A program made the translations under genes and the position numbers. A stretch of 7,110 nucleotides of DNA from Verrucomicrobiales bacterium (GTDB lineage Bacteria > Verrucomicrobiota > Verrucomicrobiia > Verrucomicrobiales > Verrucomicrobiaceae), in NCBI GenBank assembly GCA_003453085.1, contig DMMK01000024.1:1-7110 (forward strand). The letters run 5' to 3'. This document shows, in pieces, positions 6,170 through 7,110 of this stretch. A model generated the notes under the pieces. It saw nothing but the letters and a program-made list of their open reading frames with translations, was not told the DNA's origin and searched no databases. Each line of letters opens with the position of its first letter. Position 1 is the stretch's first letter.

Positions 6170-7110
6170 CAGCAGCAGGTGCCTGAAATGATCAATGACA
6201 AAGAGCTCCGCGCCTGGGCCAACGACGGCGATGCCGACTCCCAGTTCGAGCTCGGCCTCCGCCTCCTCACCGGCGAAGGTGTGCAAAAGAACGAGGCCGA
6301 AGGCGTCCAGTGGATGGAAAAAGCCGCCAACCAAAAACACCTGCGCGCCCAGTTCGTCATGGGCTCCATTTACGAAGACGGCGTCGGAGTGAAGAAAAAC
6401 GATGCCAAGGCCTACGAATGGTACCGCAAATCCGCCGAAAATGGCTTTGCCGCCGGGCAGCATGCCGTCGCCATGGCCTATGACCTCGGCCGCGGCGTCA
6501 AGCTCGACGCAGAAAAAGCCACCGAATGGCTGGAAAAAGCCGCCGAACAAAACTACCCCCAAGCCCAGACCGCCCTCGCCGCCAAGTATGAGCGCGGCGT
6601 CGGCACGGCCAAGAGCCCCTCCAAGGCCGCCCTCTTTTACCTCCGCGCCGCCCAGCAGGACTTCGTCCCGGCCATGAGCCGCCTGGCCAATCTCTACTAC
6701 TCCGGCACCGGAGTCCCCGTGGACTTCCGCCGCGCCGGTGCCTGGTATCAGCGTGCCGCCCGCAGCGATGATCCCTGGGCCGCCAACAACCTCGCCTGGT
6801 TCATGGCCACCTGCCCCGATGAAAGCCTCCACAATGGCGAACAGGCCGTCCAGCTCTCCTCCCGCGCCCTCCGCATCATGGACGAGGCCGGCGAAGAACA
6901 GCGCTACGAGATGATTGATACCAAAGCCGCCTGCCTCGCCCGCAATGGCGAATATCTCGAGGCCGTCCTCTGGCAGAAAAAAGCCCTCGCCCTCCTCCCA
7001 TCCGACAAAGACCTGCCCGACGAAGATCGTAAAAAACTGCAGGAGGAGTTCGACACCCGCCTCAAGCTCTACCAAAAGGCCACCCCCTTTGCCGAGCCAG
7101 ACCCCAAAGG
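6110..7110 (+). CDS. Secreted Sel1-repeat protein with TPR-like C-terminal region (3' end outside window)
   Basis: The window holds 333 complete codons of an uninterrupted frame. Residues 1-20 form a signal peptide (MKLFIRIL... ending VTA before QQQ), so the protein is expected in the periplasm or outside. Residues 41-220 are five Sel1-like repeats in exact 36-residue register (starts 41, 77, 113, 149, 185), with typical pieces such as Y-x-x-G-x-G-V and A-x-x-W-x-x-K-A-A. From about 226 comes NNLAWFMATCPDESLHNGEQAV, then DTKAACLARNGEYLEAV and QKKALALLP: a TPR-like tail common in Verrucomicrobiota and Planctomycetes. Sel1 proteins are scaffolds that bind other proteins; no catalytic residues are seen. 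RLKLYQKATPFAEP resembles the usual end of this family, so the stop probably lies soon after the edge. ATG 6110 is preferred because it gives the signal peptide directly; GTG 6098 is in frame and would add four residues. No Shine-Dalgarno is visible. The partner is unknown. Confidence 0.9.
   Translation, partial: MKLFIRILACSCLAFMTVTAQQQVPEMINDKELRAWANDGDADSQFELGLRLLTGEGVQKNEAEGVQWMEKAANQKHLRAQFVMGSIYEDGVGVKKNDAKAYEWYRKSAENGFAAGQHAVAMAYDLGRGVKLDAEKATEWLEKAAEQNYPQAQTALAAKYERGVGTAKSPSKAALFYLRAAQQDFVPAMSRLANLYYSGTGVPVDFRRAGAWYQRAARSDDPWAANNLAWFMATCPDESLHNGEQAVQLSSRALRIMDEAGEEQRYEMIDTKAACLARNGEYLEAVLWQKKALALLPSDKDLPDEDRKKLQEEFDTRLKLYQKATPFAEPDPK
6230..6769 (+). repeat. Five tandem Sel1-like repeats (36 residues each)
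   Basis: The repeats cover residues 41-76, 77-112, 113-148, 149-184 and 185-220 with no insertion or deletion. Each has a first helix (x-A-Q-x-x-L/M-G-x-x-Y), a turn with G-x-G-V (repeat four has GVGTAKSP and repeat five GTGVPVD), and a second helix with A-x-x-W/Y plus A-A. Each unit makes an antiparallel helix pair, and five units would stack into a short curved solenoid that usually binds a partner protein. Confidence 0.9.

Noticed and set aside
6041..7075. A 344-residue open frame on the - strand opposite the Sel1 gene
   Set aside because: The + strand reads as five exact 36-residue Sel1 repeats with a signal peptide; the opposite frame is its shadow, with Gly/Val/Phe-rich periodic text and no recognisable domain.

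Overview
The window carries two protein genes on the + strand, separated by a 138-base gap and preceded by about 280 bases of leader DNA. The protein types, the PEP-CTERM tail ending in PEPSRA plus an arginine cluster, and the G+C-rich, C-ending codon use suggest a member of the Verrucomicrobiota, close to Prosthecobacter or Verrucomicrobium. That placement is inferred from sequence style and was not tested by any search.

Layout. Bases 1-283 hold no convincing gene; they contain two adjacent hairpins (56-73 and 75-102) and possibly the last codons of a gene entering from the left. Bases 284-5971 encode one very large secreted protein of 1,895 residues. It has a signal peptide, seven autotransporter-associated beta-strand (PATR) repeats, a separate ladder of roughly 33-residue repeats, and a C-terminal PEP-CTERM sorting signal. 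Bases 5972-6109 hold a possible terminator, a long nested fold-back and a weak sigma-54-like promoter match. From 6110 to the right edge runs a secreted Sel1-repeat protein with five 36-residue repeats and a TPR-like C-terminal region, cut by the window edge probably close to its natural end.

How they may work together. The giant protein looks like an autotransporter passenger whose translocating barrel is absent and replaced by the tail that exosortase/PEP-CTERM systems process. It is therefore expected at the cell surface, in the extracellular matrix, or released. The Sel1 protein is probably periplasmic and a protein-protein scaffold. The two share orientation, but the gap with terminator-like and promoter-like signals suggests separate transcription. 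No enzyme, phage, transposon, CRISPR, tRNA or rRNA feature was seen. The most interesting parts are the passenger-plus-PEP-CTERM architecture, the unnamed second repeat class inside it, and the structured intergenic element.
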